A stretch of DNA of 51,912 bases, from positions 1 through 51,912 of the forward strand of contig CANKBX010000002.1 in NCBI GenBank assembly GCA_947480055.1. The letters are read 5' to 3'. Below are positions 42,094 to 50,161 of this stretch, one piece after another. The notes under the pieces are model-generated. The model had not been told where the DNA came from and did no database searches. It was given only the letters and a program-made list of their open reading frames with translations. The DNA comes from Planctomycetaceae bacterium (GTDB lineage Bacteria; Planctomycetota; Phycisphaerae; Phycisphaerales; SM1A02). The translations under genes were made by a program, and so were the position numbers. The first letter of the stretch is position 1, and each line of letters starts with the position of its first letter.

Positions 42094-43373
42094 ACCCGCG
42101 TGAGATTTCCGCCATCGTTGGCGAGCCAACGCCCGGTGGAATCCTTTCCAAGCGTCACTGAGATGGTGGATCCGTTGGAGAGCGCGACGGCTAGTTTGGC
42201 CACAACAAGATTTTCGGGAATGGATTGCGTTGCCATGTCGCAAGCGCGTGCGGTGCAAAGAGTTTGTATCAACTCGCGCACTCTTTGCATGTTCGCGGGC
42301 CGCTCCGCTTGGTCCGGAATTGAAATACTCCACGCCGTGACGTTGCGCGTTAGGTTGGCGCGAAGTGTCGCGTTTGGATTTTGCAACGCGATGGATTTAA
42401 TTTCGGCGGGATCCACACCCAGTATTGTGGAGTCAATGAAAGCGGCGCTTGGAGGAAAAAGCGTGGAAAGCGAGCGTTTTTCAAGCTGAAATACGCCAGG
42501 ACGATCGCGACGCTTTCCAAATCGAACCCCGGGCCCGGCGGGACCATCCCCACCAATCTCCAACACCTCGTCGGTGATCGCGCCCTTGGAAACATCAAGC
42601 GAGCGGATGGTGATCACGGCGGCTGGTTGCGCCAAGCCAAACAGCGCGAGATCTTTGGGCGCGTCATCCACGATGCCATCATGTTCAAGCCGCGCCACAG
42701 CTTCAAGAAAATCCGCGACGGCGTTGTTGTCCGCGCGCGCCTCTATGGGCTCAATCAAAAACCATCGACCATCTTTTTTCTCAAGCGCAACCTCCAGACG
42801 CTGAGTTCCAGAATTGGCCTGCACAATCACCCGATCACTTGCCGCGCCAGATCGATCAAATAATTTCGCGCCCCGAAGTTGGACTGGATCTCCCTCCACA
42901 AGAAGTTGATGCAATTCGATTGAGCCTGGACCTCCAAGTTTGGTGTCCACATTCTCAAGCCACGCAAGACCCGCGGGATGACTTTTGCCAACACGCAGCG
43001 TGGCACTTCCGCTTGGCCAAACAACTTTTACGCGGGGTGCGGATTCATTCAATCCCGCTCTCGTGGGAAGTTTCTCAATCGGGCTGGCTTGAATCACGCG
43101 CGCCTGCGCCATAGCCACAAGCAATGCGTGTATGGCCGCTGGATCAGCGGGTTGCTCGTAGGGTTGAGTTTGCATCCATGCGTCCCCTTTACGCTCAAAT
43201 CGCAGTGTTCTGCCGTCTTTTTGCGCTTCAATGGTGTTGACCAAGTCAACAGGAATTTCCGCCAACAGTTGCGATTCGCTGGCGCTATTTCCATTGATGC
43301 GCACAAGCCAACCAACCATGATCATCACCACCACCACCAACCAAGGCTTCAAGGCTCGAGCGATACTTTTCAT
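42033..43373 (-). CDS. DUF4340-domain protein of the Gld-type ABC operon
   Basis: A 446-residue protein with an N-terminal hydrophobic anchor (about residues 12-28, PWLVVVVMIMVGWLV) and a long extracytoplasmic part built of two similar halves. Text such as WMQTQPYEQPADPAAIHALL and GRWFLIEPIEARADNNAVADFL repeats the same pattern of the DUF4340 family. Such genes are often found beside ABC transporters with a GldG-like subunit; the role is unknown. The ATG at 43373 overlaps the upstream stop by ATGA. The last 61 nt overlap ribD on the opposite strand. Confidence 0.8.
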   Translation of the reverse strand: MKSIARALKPWLVVVVMIMVGWLVRINGNSASESQLLAEIPVDLVNTIEAQKDGRTLRFERKGDAWMQTQPYEQPADPAAIHALLVAMAQARVIQASPIEKLPTRAGLNESAPRVKVVWPSGSATLRVGKSHPAGLAWLENVDTKLGGPGSIELHQLLVEGDPVQLRGAKLFDRSGAASDRVIVQANSGTQRLEVALEKKDGRWFLIEPIEARADNNAVADFLEAVARLEHDGIVDDAPKDLALFGLAQPAAVITIRSLDVSKGAITDEVLEIGGDGPAGPGVRFGKRRDRPGVFQLEKRSLSTLFPPSAAFIDSTILGVDPAEIKSIALQNPNATLRANLTRNVTAWSISIPDQAERPANMQRVRELIQTLCTARACDMATQSIPENLVVAKLAVALSNGSTISVTLGKDSTGRWLANDGGNLTRVYPDTVAFPIEPALFGSSNR

Positions 43374-46057
43374 TGACGTCGCCTCGATTTCCAAATCATG
43401 CCGCCAGTGAGCGACAGACCAAATGGAATCACGACTAGCGCGACCGATCCCAAAAAGATGCGCGTGAATTGTGAGAGTTGTGGAATGCGGCCGGTATCCG
43501 AAACCGTCGCGATGGGATCGCTCGCCGAAAGCCATCGCAGCACGCCTATGAGAAGATCGCGATTGCCGGGATATCGAAGCGCGCCTTGCTCGCCATCAAG
43601 AATGCCTCCATGCAATGTGAGCAACCATGAGAGTCCACCAGATATGGCGACACGCGCGCCATCATCACGTTGCGCGGCAACTAGTACGGGAATTGCCTGC
43701 GTAAAAACTTTTCCAACTGGAGCCGCATCCATTGTGCGGCTGGCCACGCGCGGATCAGTTTCAATCCATCTTTGCCCCGCTGGTGGAATTGATTCCATGG
43801 GGAATGCGTTCCATGACTCCGTAGTCTTGATCTCGATTGGAATTGGCATGGGCCACAATATATTTTCATTGGCTGCCGCAAGCGTGGCTGGATGCGCGGA
43901 AGACGAGCCCGCAAACTCCACAAAACTGCGTATTTCCTTGGTGTTTTCAGATTGTGTGACAAGATCCAACACCACTTGGCCAGACTTTGCGCGCAGGCCT
44001 GCGAAAAGTAAAAGATCCGCCCACGGATCGCTGATACCCATGGCGGCGAAAGGATTTGGCGTTGCGATCACCAACACACTTTCATTCTCAGCAAGAATGC
44101 CACGCGTGGCCGCCAAGAGAGCGTTCTCCGCGGGGTCTGGTTCTTGCGCGCTTCGATCCAGTGGCGGGATCACAATCCACACGCGCTTGCCCGCCTGCGT
44201 GAGCGGCCGCGCACCCTTGGATGGATTCCATTCTTGAACCTCCATCCGAGCCGCGCGAAGCGATTGAACAATCAATGACAAATCGCCACCGCTGGAGACG
44301 CTTTCAAGCGGGGACTTTGTTTGTGAATGAACAATGGTGACAACAATGCGCGGCGCTCCTTGAACGCAACGAATTGCCTCGGCAAGGGCGAGCTCCGTGG
44401 CGTCCACGCTGGCGTTCATTTGCCAAGCGGGAATTGCGGCCACTCCATTGGCTCCACTGATAATCAGCGTGGGCGGATACCGCATCGCGGATGTGACTTC
44501 CGAAAGCCGAAGTGGCGGCAGTTGATCGATTCGATCTTGCGCGCCCTTGGCGAGCTCCGCTTGAGCGGCGCAATTTCTCTCCGTCTGGCGCGCGCTGCTG
44601 ATCAATGCGGGCGTTCCAGATTGAAGCCTTTTTGCCGCAATATCAGAGACTTCTTGCAGCGTGCTGGACCACCATTTCAGTTCGATCGCCAATTTTCGTC
44701 CCGCCCCCTCAATATTTCCCAGCGGCTTATCCGGTGTCGCGCTGGCCATCTGGGAAATCGCTTCACGTACGACGCGTCCATCTGTTGCCGTCTTTTCCAT
44801 AGCCGCGGCGCACATCTCTAGTTTGGAACGCGCGGCATCATCTTTGGCAAGAGCCTTGAGCAGCGTTTGAATTTGCGACGCGGCGGCGTCGGAAAAACTT
44901 TCAATTGAGCGCAGCGCCGTCATGCCTTTGGTGATCGCATCACGCCATGCGTTCACATTTTTTGATTCACTTGCCTCGATCCTCTCAAACATCGCCGCGC
45001 TTTGCTCCGCGTCAGCGAGCGCAAGCGAATCAAATTCTTGGCGGCCAATGGAAGTTCCGTCGGACAAAACTTCACCCGCAAGCCGAGCCATGATTCCGCG
45101 CGCGTTGCGCAATGCGCCAGTGTCGGAATTTCCCGCGCTCGACAATAGCGTCACGTTCAAGGGCGGCGAGCATGTTGCGATGAACTGCTTGGTGGCGGGC
45201 TGCAACGAGCCGCTACACAGAGTCGCGGCTTCCACTCGCAACACTGGCGCGTCCGAACCTCGAAGCGCGACCACCGTGGTGGAGATCGCCGCGAACACTC
45301 CAACGCACATGATCATTCGCAGCAATCCAGCGCGTTTTGAAGGCGTTTCTTGATCGCACGCCGCCCACGCGCCGGCGCACCAAGCGCAGCCAACACCCAT
45401 TGCGAGCAATGACAATCCACTGCCAAGATCAAATGATCCACGCGTGAAATCCTCGCCACGACGCAGTGGATCCAACGCGAACGCGGCCGAAGCGATCATT
45501 GGCCAAGTGAACGATTGACCGCCACGGCAGAGCGCGATCCACGCCGCGATGCCAGTGAGGGACGCGATAATCGCGCCCGCGCTTGATCGAACCACAACTC
45601 CCGCGAGCATGCCCACGCCCGCGGCCGCGATGATGAGCATCCAAAGTCCAAACGCGCCGCACAAGATCACGCTCCAAGATGGACTGGACACGCATGACAA
45701 CAAAAAAGTCTGCAACACGATTGGAATAATCAGCGCCACGCTCGCCACGGATATCGCGGCAAACTTTGCGTGCAAAATTGTGGCTACATCAATGGGCGAG
45801 GCGAGCGTGAAGTCCCAAGTTCCAGCGCGCCGCTCGGCTGGCACACTGCGCGCCGCAAGAGCGCACGCCGCGGCACCAACGCACCACAGTGAAATTCCAA
45901 TGGCGCGCGACAAGTCCGCCACTGCTCCGCTCAACAATCCGCCAAATGCAAATCCCATGCCCGCGGGAATCGCCACGGCGGCGGCCACTCCCCATATCAA
46001 CGGAGTGGCGACAAGCGAGCGCAACTCTCTGCTGAAACTCAGGGCGAATCCGCTCAA
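43370..46057 (-). CDS. fused ABC-2 permease and GldG-like accessory protein
   Basis: An 895-residue protein. Residues 1-235 carry about six spans of an ABC-2 permease (GldF-like), followed by another span near 250, a long extracytoplasmic region (270-855) with coiled-coil-like helices and GldG/ABC_transp_aux-like text (LIISGANGVAAIP, RVWIVIPPLDRSAQEPDPAE, VLVIATPNPFAAMG), and a last span at about 865-888. GldF and GldG are separate in Bacteroidota gliding machinery; here they appear fused. Coupled by ATGA to both the ATPase upstream and the DUF4340 gene downstream. Gliding itself is not implied, since planctomycete relatives exist without it. Confidence 0.8.
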   Translation of the reverse strand: MSGFALSFSRELRSLVATPLIWGVAAAVAIPAGMGFAFGGLLSGAVADLSRAIGISLWCVGAAACALAARSVPAERRAGTWDFTLASPIDVATILHAKFAAISVASVALIIPIVLQTFLLSCVSSPSWSVILCGAFGLWMLIIAAAGVGMLAGVVVRSSAGAIIASLTGIAAWIALCRGGQSFTWPMIASAAFALDPLRRGEDFTRGSFDLGSGLSLLAMGVGCAWCAGAWAACDQETPSKRAGLLRMIMCVGVFAAISTTVVALRGSDAPVLRVEAATLCSGSLQPATKQFIATCSPPLNVTLLSSAGNSDTGALRNARGIMARLAGEVLSDGTSIGRQEFDSLALADAEQSAAMFERIEASESKNVNAWRDAITKGMTALRSIESFSDAAASQIQTLLKALAKDDAARSKLEMCAAAMEKTATDGRVVREAISQMASATPDKPLGNIEGAGRKLAIELKWWSSTLQEVSDIAAKRLQSGTPALISSARQTERNCAAQAELAKGAQDRIDQLPPLRLSEVTSAMRYPPTLIISGANGVAAIPAWQMNASVDATELALAEAIRCVQGAPRIVVTIVHSQTKSPLESVSSGGDLSLIVQSLRAARMEVQEWNPSKGARPLTQAGKRVWIVIPPLDRSAQEPDPAENALLAATRGILAENESVLVIATPNPFAAMGISDPWADLLLFAGLRAKSGQVVLDLVTQSENTKEIRSFVEFAGSSSAHPATLAAANENILWPMPIPIEIKTTESWNAFPMESIPPAGQRWIETDPRVASRTMDAAPVGKVFTQAIPVLVAAQRDDGARVAISGGLSWLLTLHGGILDGEQGALRYPGNRDLLIGVLRWLSASDPIATVSDTGRIPQLSQFTRIFLGSVALVVIPFGLSLTGGMIWKSRRRQ

Positions 46058-46983
46058 GAAGCCTCCTGGGCCAGGCGTCGAAACGCCTCTTCAAGCGCGC
46101 CCGACTCCACATCCATTCGCCGCACGGCCACGCCATCGCGCGCCAAACTTTGCGACAACTTGCTTCGCGCCGCAAGCGTTACATCGCCAGTTGCGGTCAT
46201 GGCGTGCCACGCGCCATCAATTGGGCGGCGCGATTCCAAACGCAGACCCGCTTCTTCAATGGCAACTTCCGCGCGCGCTGGATCGTTCACTTCAATTTCC
46301 AGTTTGGCGGCCACGCCCAATTTCAAGCGCACTTCTTGCGGCGCGCCCATGGCGATCACGCGGCCGCGATCAAGCACAATCAGTTGATCGCAAGTGGCTT
46401 CCACTTCCGCAAGCACATGCGTGGACAACAACACGGTCACATGGCCCTTGAGCGAGCGCAGTAATTCTCGAAACGCCAAAACCTGCGCGGGATCAAGTCC
46501 AGCGGTTGGCTCATCTAAAAGTAAAACCTTGGGGCGCGAAGAAAGCGCCGCCGCCAAACCAACGCGCTGGCGAAATCCGCGGCTTAACTCGCCGCACAAT
46601 CGACGGCGCACATCAAGCAATGAGCACAAACGCATCGCGTCATGCGCCAACTGCGCGGCGGAATTTTTTTCAACGCCCTTCATGCGCGCCGACCATTGAA
46701 TAAATTCATCAACGCAAGCGTCCAGCTGTAACGGCGCCTGCTCCGGCAACCAACCCACCTGCGCCCGCGCGTCGCGTGAACGCGACCAAACATCGGCCCC
46801 ATCAATCAAAACGCGTCCTTGATCCGGCGCCAACGCGCCCGCGATCATTCGCATTGAAGTGCTCTTGCCAGCGCCATTTGGACCCAGAAATCCACAAATC
46901 GACCCGGCGGGCACATGAAAGCTGACGCCATTTACGGCGGCGCGCTTTGCAAATTTCTTGATTAAATCTTGAGCGACAATCAT
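46054..46983 (-). CDS. ABC transporter ATP-binding protein, GldA-like
   Basis: A 309-residue ATPase. Walker A GPNGAGKST, the Q-loop segment GWLPEQAPLQLDACVDE, signature LSRGFRQRVGLA (LSxGxxxR type), Walker B VLLLDEPTAGLDP and switch STHVLAEVE are all present. The C-terminal 80 residues are the small domain seen in exporter ATPases with ABC-2 partners. The ATG at 46981-46983 starts MIVAQDLIKKFAKRAAV. A longer open frame continues upstream into the divergent gene but is not ABC-like and was excluded. It couples (ATGA) with the GldFG-type protein. Confidence 0.9.
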   Translation of the reverse strand: MIVAQDLIKKFAKRAAVNGVSFHVPAGSICGFLGPNGAGKSTSMRMIAGALAPDQGRVLIDGADVWSRSRDARAQVGWLPEQAPLQLDACVDEFIQWSARMKGVEKNSAAQLAHDAMRLCSLLDVRRRLCGELSRGFRQRVGLAAALSSRPKVLLLDEPTAGLDPAQVLAFRELLRSLKGHVTVLLSTHVLAEVEATCDQLIVLDRGRVIAMGAPQEVRLKLGVAAKLEIEVNDPARAEVAIEEAGLRLESRRPIDGAWHAMTATGDVTLAARSKLSQSLARDGVAVRRMDVESGALEEAFRRLAQEAS

Positions 46984-47061
46984 GATGAAACCGATTGAAT
47001 GAATAGTGTAAACCTTCTTGTGAAAGTTGGTGTTTCCAACAACGCAACCTAGACTTGAATT
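46984..47061. promoter_or_regulatory. divergent promoter region with inverted repeat
   Basis: On the plus strand, TTGGTG (47027-47032), a 17-nt spacer and TAGACT (47050-47055) lie 6 nt before the ATG at 47062, so transcription probably starts at or near the start codon (leaderless mRNA). GTTGG-TGTTT-CCAAC (47026-47040) overlaps the -35 box. On the minus strand TACACT (47010-47005) may serve the GldA operon. Confidence 0.5.
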
Positions 47062-48564
47062 ATGACCGCGAAGACCCGCGAATCTGGAACCTTTGACGCC
47101 GCCACCTTGCTTGAAGGTTTGGTGGATGGTGTTGGCGTGGTCGACGCGGCGGGCGAAATTGTTTGGATGAGCGGCAGACTTGCGGCGCAGACGCCCGAGG
47201 TGATGCGCAGATTCGCCGACACATGCCGCGATATTTTGCGCGAGGCAAAGAGCGACCGCGCCAATCACTTGCGGCGCTTTCGCAGCGGTACAAAAACTTT
47301 TGAAGTTGCTGTTTCCAAATTGGCGGTGGTTGGCCAAGGCGATCACGCCGTGGCCACGCTGCTGAATGTCACGCCGCGTCAGCGATTGTTTGACCGCATT
47401 GAGCAAGTGGACAACGCCGGCGACTTGATGTTGAATTTGGACGCGGTGATTGTGAATCCGCTGAATGTTGCGGAGCGTTTGAAATTGCTCGAAAGCCGCG
47501 TGGAGCAAGCGTTGCGCGAACTGTTCGCGGCGTCCAATTATCAAGTGCGCCTGCTTGATCGCAAAACGCGCGTGCTGGAATTGGTGTTGCATCGCGGCAT
47601 CGCGCCGCTTCCGATTGGCCAGCAAATGCGCGCCGATATCGACGGCGCTGGAATCACTGGCTACGTGGCAAGCACTGGTCAAAGTTATCTCTGCAAGGAT
47701 CCCGCCAATGATCCGCGCTACCGAGCTGGGTTGCCCAACTGTCGTTGCTCGTTGACCACGCCACTGCTGCTGCATGACCGCGTTGTGGGAACCATCAATT
47801 TGGAAAGTGGCGACCCGCGCGCCTTTGAGGAAGAGGACCAATTTCTGCTTGAGTTGTATGGCCGCTACGTCGCGATGGCCCTGAACATTTTGGACATGTT
47901 GATTGTGGAGCGATACACAACAAATCAGCGCATCACTGGAAGCGTGCAAGAAGAAATTGCAATTCCAGTTCGAACTTTGCGCGAGTCGCTTGATTCCTTG
48001 CGCGACAACATGTCCAACACTAGCGCCGGCATGTTGGCGCTTGGACAAATGGAGGATTGCGTTGCGACTTTGGAGAAGCGTTTGCAAAATGCGACCGAGG
48101 GATTCAAGGGCGTGCTAGGCGTGGACCGAATTTCCGTGGCGGGTTCGCAGCAACCCAAACTTGCGGGCCGCCGCGTGTTGGTGGTGGACGACGAGGCCGG
48201 AATTCGCGAGGCGATTGTGACTATTTTAAGCCAGCAAGGCGCGGTGGTGACTTCGTTTGATAAAGGCGAGCCCGCGTTGCTCGCTTTGGAAGAAGCCAAA
48301 AATAAAAACGCGCCGTTTGAACTTGTGCTCAGCGATGTTCGCCTGCCCGATCGCAATGGGTACGAAATTTTCCGCGCCACCAAAGCGATTGACACAGAGA
48401 CGCCGGTGATCTTAATGACGGGCTTTGGCTACGACCCAAATCATTCGATCGTGCGCTCCAGCCAAGAAGGCCTGCATTGCTTTTTGTTCAAGCCGTTTCA
48501 GGCGCAGCAACTTCTTGACGAGGCTTGCAAAGCCATTGTCACGCCGCCGCCGGCTGGTTTATAA
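47062..48564 (+). CDS. PAS/GAF-REC signalling protein with degenerate histidine kinase remnant
   Basis: A 500-residue cytoplasmic protein. Residues 10-110 look like a PAS domain, 130-280 a GAF domain (GITGYVASTGQSYLCKDPAN and LTTPLLLHDRVVGTINLES), and 370-490 a receiver with Asp425 (LSDVRLP), acidic Asp376/Asp377, Thr453 and Lys477 in place. Between them residues 285-350 match the dimerisation helix of histidine kinases, but the HE pair is EE (Glu297 for His) in SVQEEIAIPV, and there is no ATPase domain. It may sense a ligand and pass the signal through its receiver. The predicted promoter suggests a leaderless mRNA. It is divergent from the Gld-type operon. Confidence 0.82.
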   Translation: MTAKTRESGTFDAATLLEGLVDGVGVVDAAGEIVWMSGRLAAQTPEVMRRFADTCRDILREAKSDRANHLRRFRSGTKTFEVAVSKLAVVGQGDHAVATLLNVTPRQRLFDRIEQVDNAGDLMLNLDAVIVNPLNVAERLKLLESRVEQALRELFAASNYQVRLLDRKTRVLELVLHRGIAPLPIGQQMRADIDGAGITGYVASTGQSYLCKDPANDPRYRAGLPNCRCSLTTPLLLHDRVVGTINLESGDPRAFEEEDQFLLELYGRYVAMALNILDMLIVERYTTNQRITGSVQEEIAIPVRTLRESLDSLRDNMSNTSAGMLALGQMEDCVATLEKRLQNATEGFKGVLGVDRISVAGSQQPKLAGRRVLVVDDEAGIREAIVTILSQQGAVVTSFDKGEPALLALEEAKNKNAPFELVLSDVRLPDRNGYEIFRATKAIDTETPVILMTGFGYDPNHSIVRSSQEGLHCFLFKPFQAQQLLDEACKAIVTPPPAGL

Positions 48565-48605
48565 ATTGAATTTATAGATTGGGAACGCGCATGGAAAACG
48601 TGCAT

Positions 48606-48628
48606 TCGTTGCGCCGCTTTGGCAACGA
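48606..48628. terminator. hairpin between convergent genes
   Basis: TCGTTGC (48606-48612) and GCAACGA (48622-48628) make a perfect 7-bp stem with a 9-nt loop, between the PAS/GAF-REC stop and the prmC stop. There is no T-run on either side, so it could be a shared terminator of weak type or an mRNA end structure. Confidence 0.35.
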
Positions 48629-49570
48629 TTACTCCGCGCGATCCGCCACCAACACGCGCGGCAAATTGTCGCCATCATTTTCAACGCCGTTAAAAACAAG
48701 TTGGGGATTTGCGCGCGCGAGCCGCTGCGCCGCGTCAGCTTGCGAAGCCGCAATTTCCAGCAACAATCTTCCGCCAGGCCGCAACCACTTCGCGACATTG
48801 TGCAACAGCGGCTCTATCACCCGCAGTCCATCCGCCCCACCGCGTAGCGCCGTGGCGGGCTCATGTTCACGCACATTCGGCGCACACTGCGCCCATTCAA
48901 TGTCGCTTATATAGGGCGGATTCGCCGTGATTAGATCAAATGTGCCCTGCTGTGCGGCGGGAATAAATTCAAACAAGTCGCTCGCGAGAAACTCGATACG
49001 CGCTTGCACATTATGGCGCGCCGCGTTGCGCGCGGCCAACACCAGCGCCGCAGCAACCAAGTCCGTAGCCAACGCCGAAACTTCCATTGCCGTAACTGGC
49101 GGCTCATAGTTGTTGCGCTTGGGCGTGACCAACGCGCTGACCACGCTCACCGCCACGCATCCGGAACCCGTGCACAGATCCAACATGCGCAAAGAAGTTT
49201 GCCCCGTGCCCCGCGCCCACGCCACGGCGAGTTCAGTGATGCGCTCGGTGCTTGGCCGTGGAATCAGTGTGCTGCCATCCACAAAATATGGCTTGGCGTA
49301 GAACCAAGTTTCGCCAACCAAATATTGCACGGGCTCATGCTCGGCGGCGCGTCGAACCAAGTCGCGCAAGCGCGCAAGTTGCGCGGCGTCCACTACGCGG
49401 TCGGACTCCATGTACAAACGGGTTCGATCACAACCCAACACGTGCCCCAACAACATTTCAGCGCACACGCGCGGCGAATCTATTTTCTTGCCGGTTAAAA
49501 ATGGCGTCATCCACGCCAACAATTCGCGCGTGGTCCAAATTTTTTCGGTTGTCCCTTGTTTTGCGTTCAT
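48629..49570 (-). CDS. prmC: release factor glutamine methyltransferase
   Basis: A 313-residue S-adenosylmethionine-dependent enzyme that methylates the Gln of the GGQ motif in RF1 and RF2. An N-terminal helical domain covers about 1-100, the SAM-binding MLDLCTGSGCVAVSV is near 140, and the catalytic NPPYIS near 220. The ATG at 49568-49570 was preferred to an upstream GTG (49594). On the minus strand TACACT (49629-49624) upstream resembles the -10 at rpoZ. prfA is not adjacent in this window, although prfA-prmC is the common pair. Confidence 0.9.
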   Translation of the reverse strand: MNAKQGTTEKIWTTRELLAWMTPFLTGKKIDSPRVCAEMLLGHVLGCDRTRLYMESDRVVDAAQLARLRDLVRRAAEHEPVQYLVGETWFYAKPYFVDGSTLIPRPSTERITELAVAWARGTGQTSLRMLDLCTGSGCVAVSVVSALVTPKRNNYEPPVTAMEVSALATDLVAAALVLAARNAARHNVQARIEFLASDLFEFIPAAQQGTFDLITANPPYISDIEWAQCAPNVREHEPATALRGGADGLRVIEPLLHNVAKWLRPGGRLLLEIAASQADAAQRLARANPQLVFNGVENDGDNLPRVLVADRAE

Positions 49571-49699
49571 TGCAATGCTTTCGCGTGGGGTCACGCAGTT
49601 GAATGGAGATCAATTCGGCACGAAGTGTAAAGAGTGTGTTCAGTTGGACTTTGGTTACAATCTTCCGCCCATCAGTGTATGAAAGGATTTTGAGGCATC

Positions 49700-50158
49700 A
49701 TGAAAAATGTTCGGGAATTCTTGGAAAGTGTCGCGGAAATTGCGCGCGATAGAAATGTCTTCACCTCCGTTGAGGTGCAAGGCGATTTGCTGCGTTGCCG
49801 CGCCCGTGATGTGAAGGAAGACGCTTGGTATTTGGTGCAATCTCACGATGGCCATTGGACCGTCAGCCTGAGCACGCCCGACCGTTGGCTCAGTGAAAGC
49901 ATTGAGACGGACTTGATGCACTTTGGCGATCCACTGGAGGAGTTGATTGAAGAGGAGTTGGTTGAGCTTGGCTCCGACTTTGAAGTTGAAGCGCCAAAAC
50001 ATTTCCGCAGCGAGCAGCGCGAATATGTTTTCATCAACACAGTTCCATTGCAAAATGAGTCACTCAACGCCGACGCATCAATCGTGGCCACATGGCTGCT
50101 GGCGTATGAGGCGGCGTTTAGAAATCTTGGCGACATGTCGGGCGAAGAGAAAGACTGA
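49700..50158 (+). CDS. conserved-looking acidic protein of unknown function
   Basis: A 152-residue acidic cytoplasmic protein that I do not recognise. It starts with a helix (MKNVREFLESVAEIARD), then strands with WYLVQSHDGHWTVSLSTPDRWL, an acidic helix EELIEEELVELGSDFEVE, and a C-terminal helix. The pattern resembles small adaptor or chaperone-like folds, but this is only appearance. GAGG stands 5 nt before the ATG. It ends 3 nt before the glycosyltransferase and is probably in one operon with it, so a part in glycogen or polysaccharide control is conceivable, without evidence. Confidence 0.7.
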   Translation: MKNVREFLESVAEIARDRNVFTSVEVQGDLLRCRARDVKEDAWYLVQSHDGHWTVSLSTPDRWLSESIETDLMHFGDPLEELIEEELVELGSDFEVEAPKHFRSEQREYVFINTVPLQNESLNADASIVATWLLAYEAAFRNLGDMSGEEKD

Positions 50159-50161
50159 TTC

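Noticed and set aside
46984-48087. Long minus-strand open frame upstream of the GldA-like gene
   Set aside because: It continues the ATPase frame across the divergent gene, but the translation is not ABC-like and the opposite strand encodes a good PAS/GAF-REC protein.
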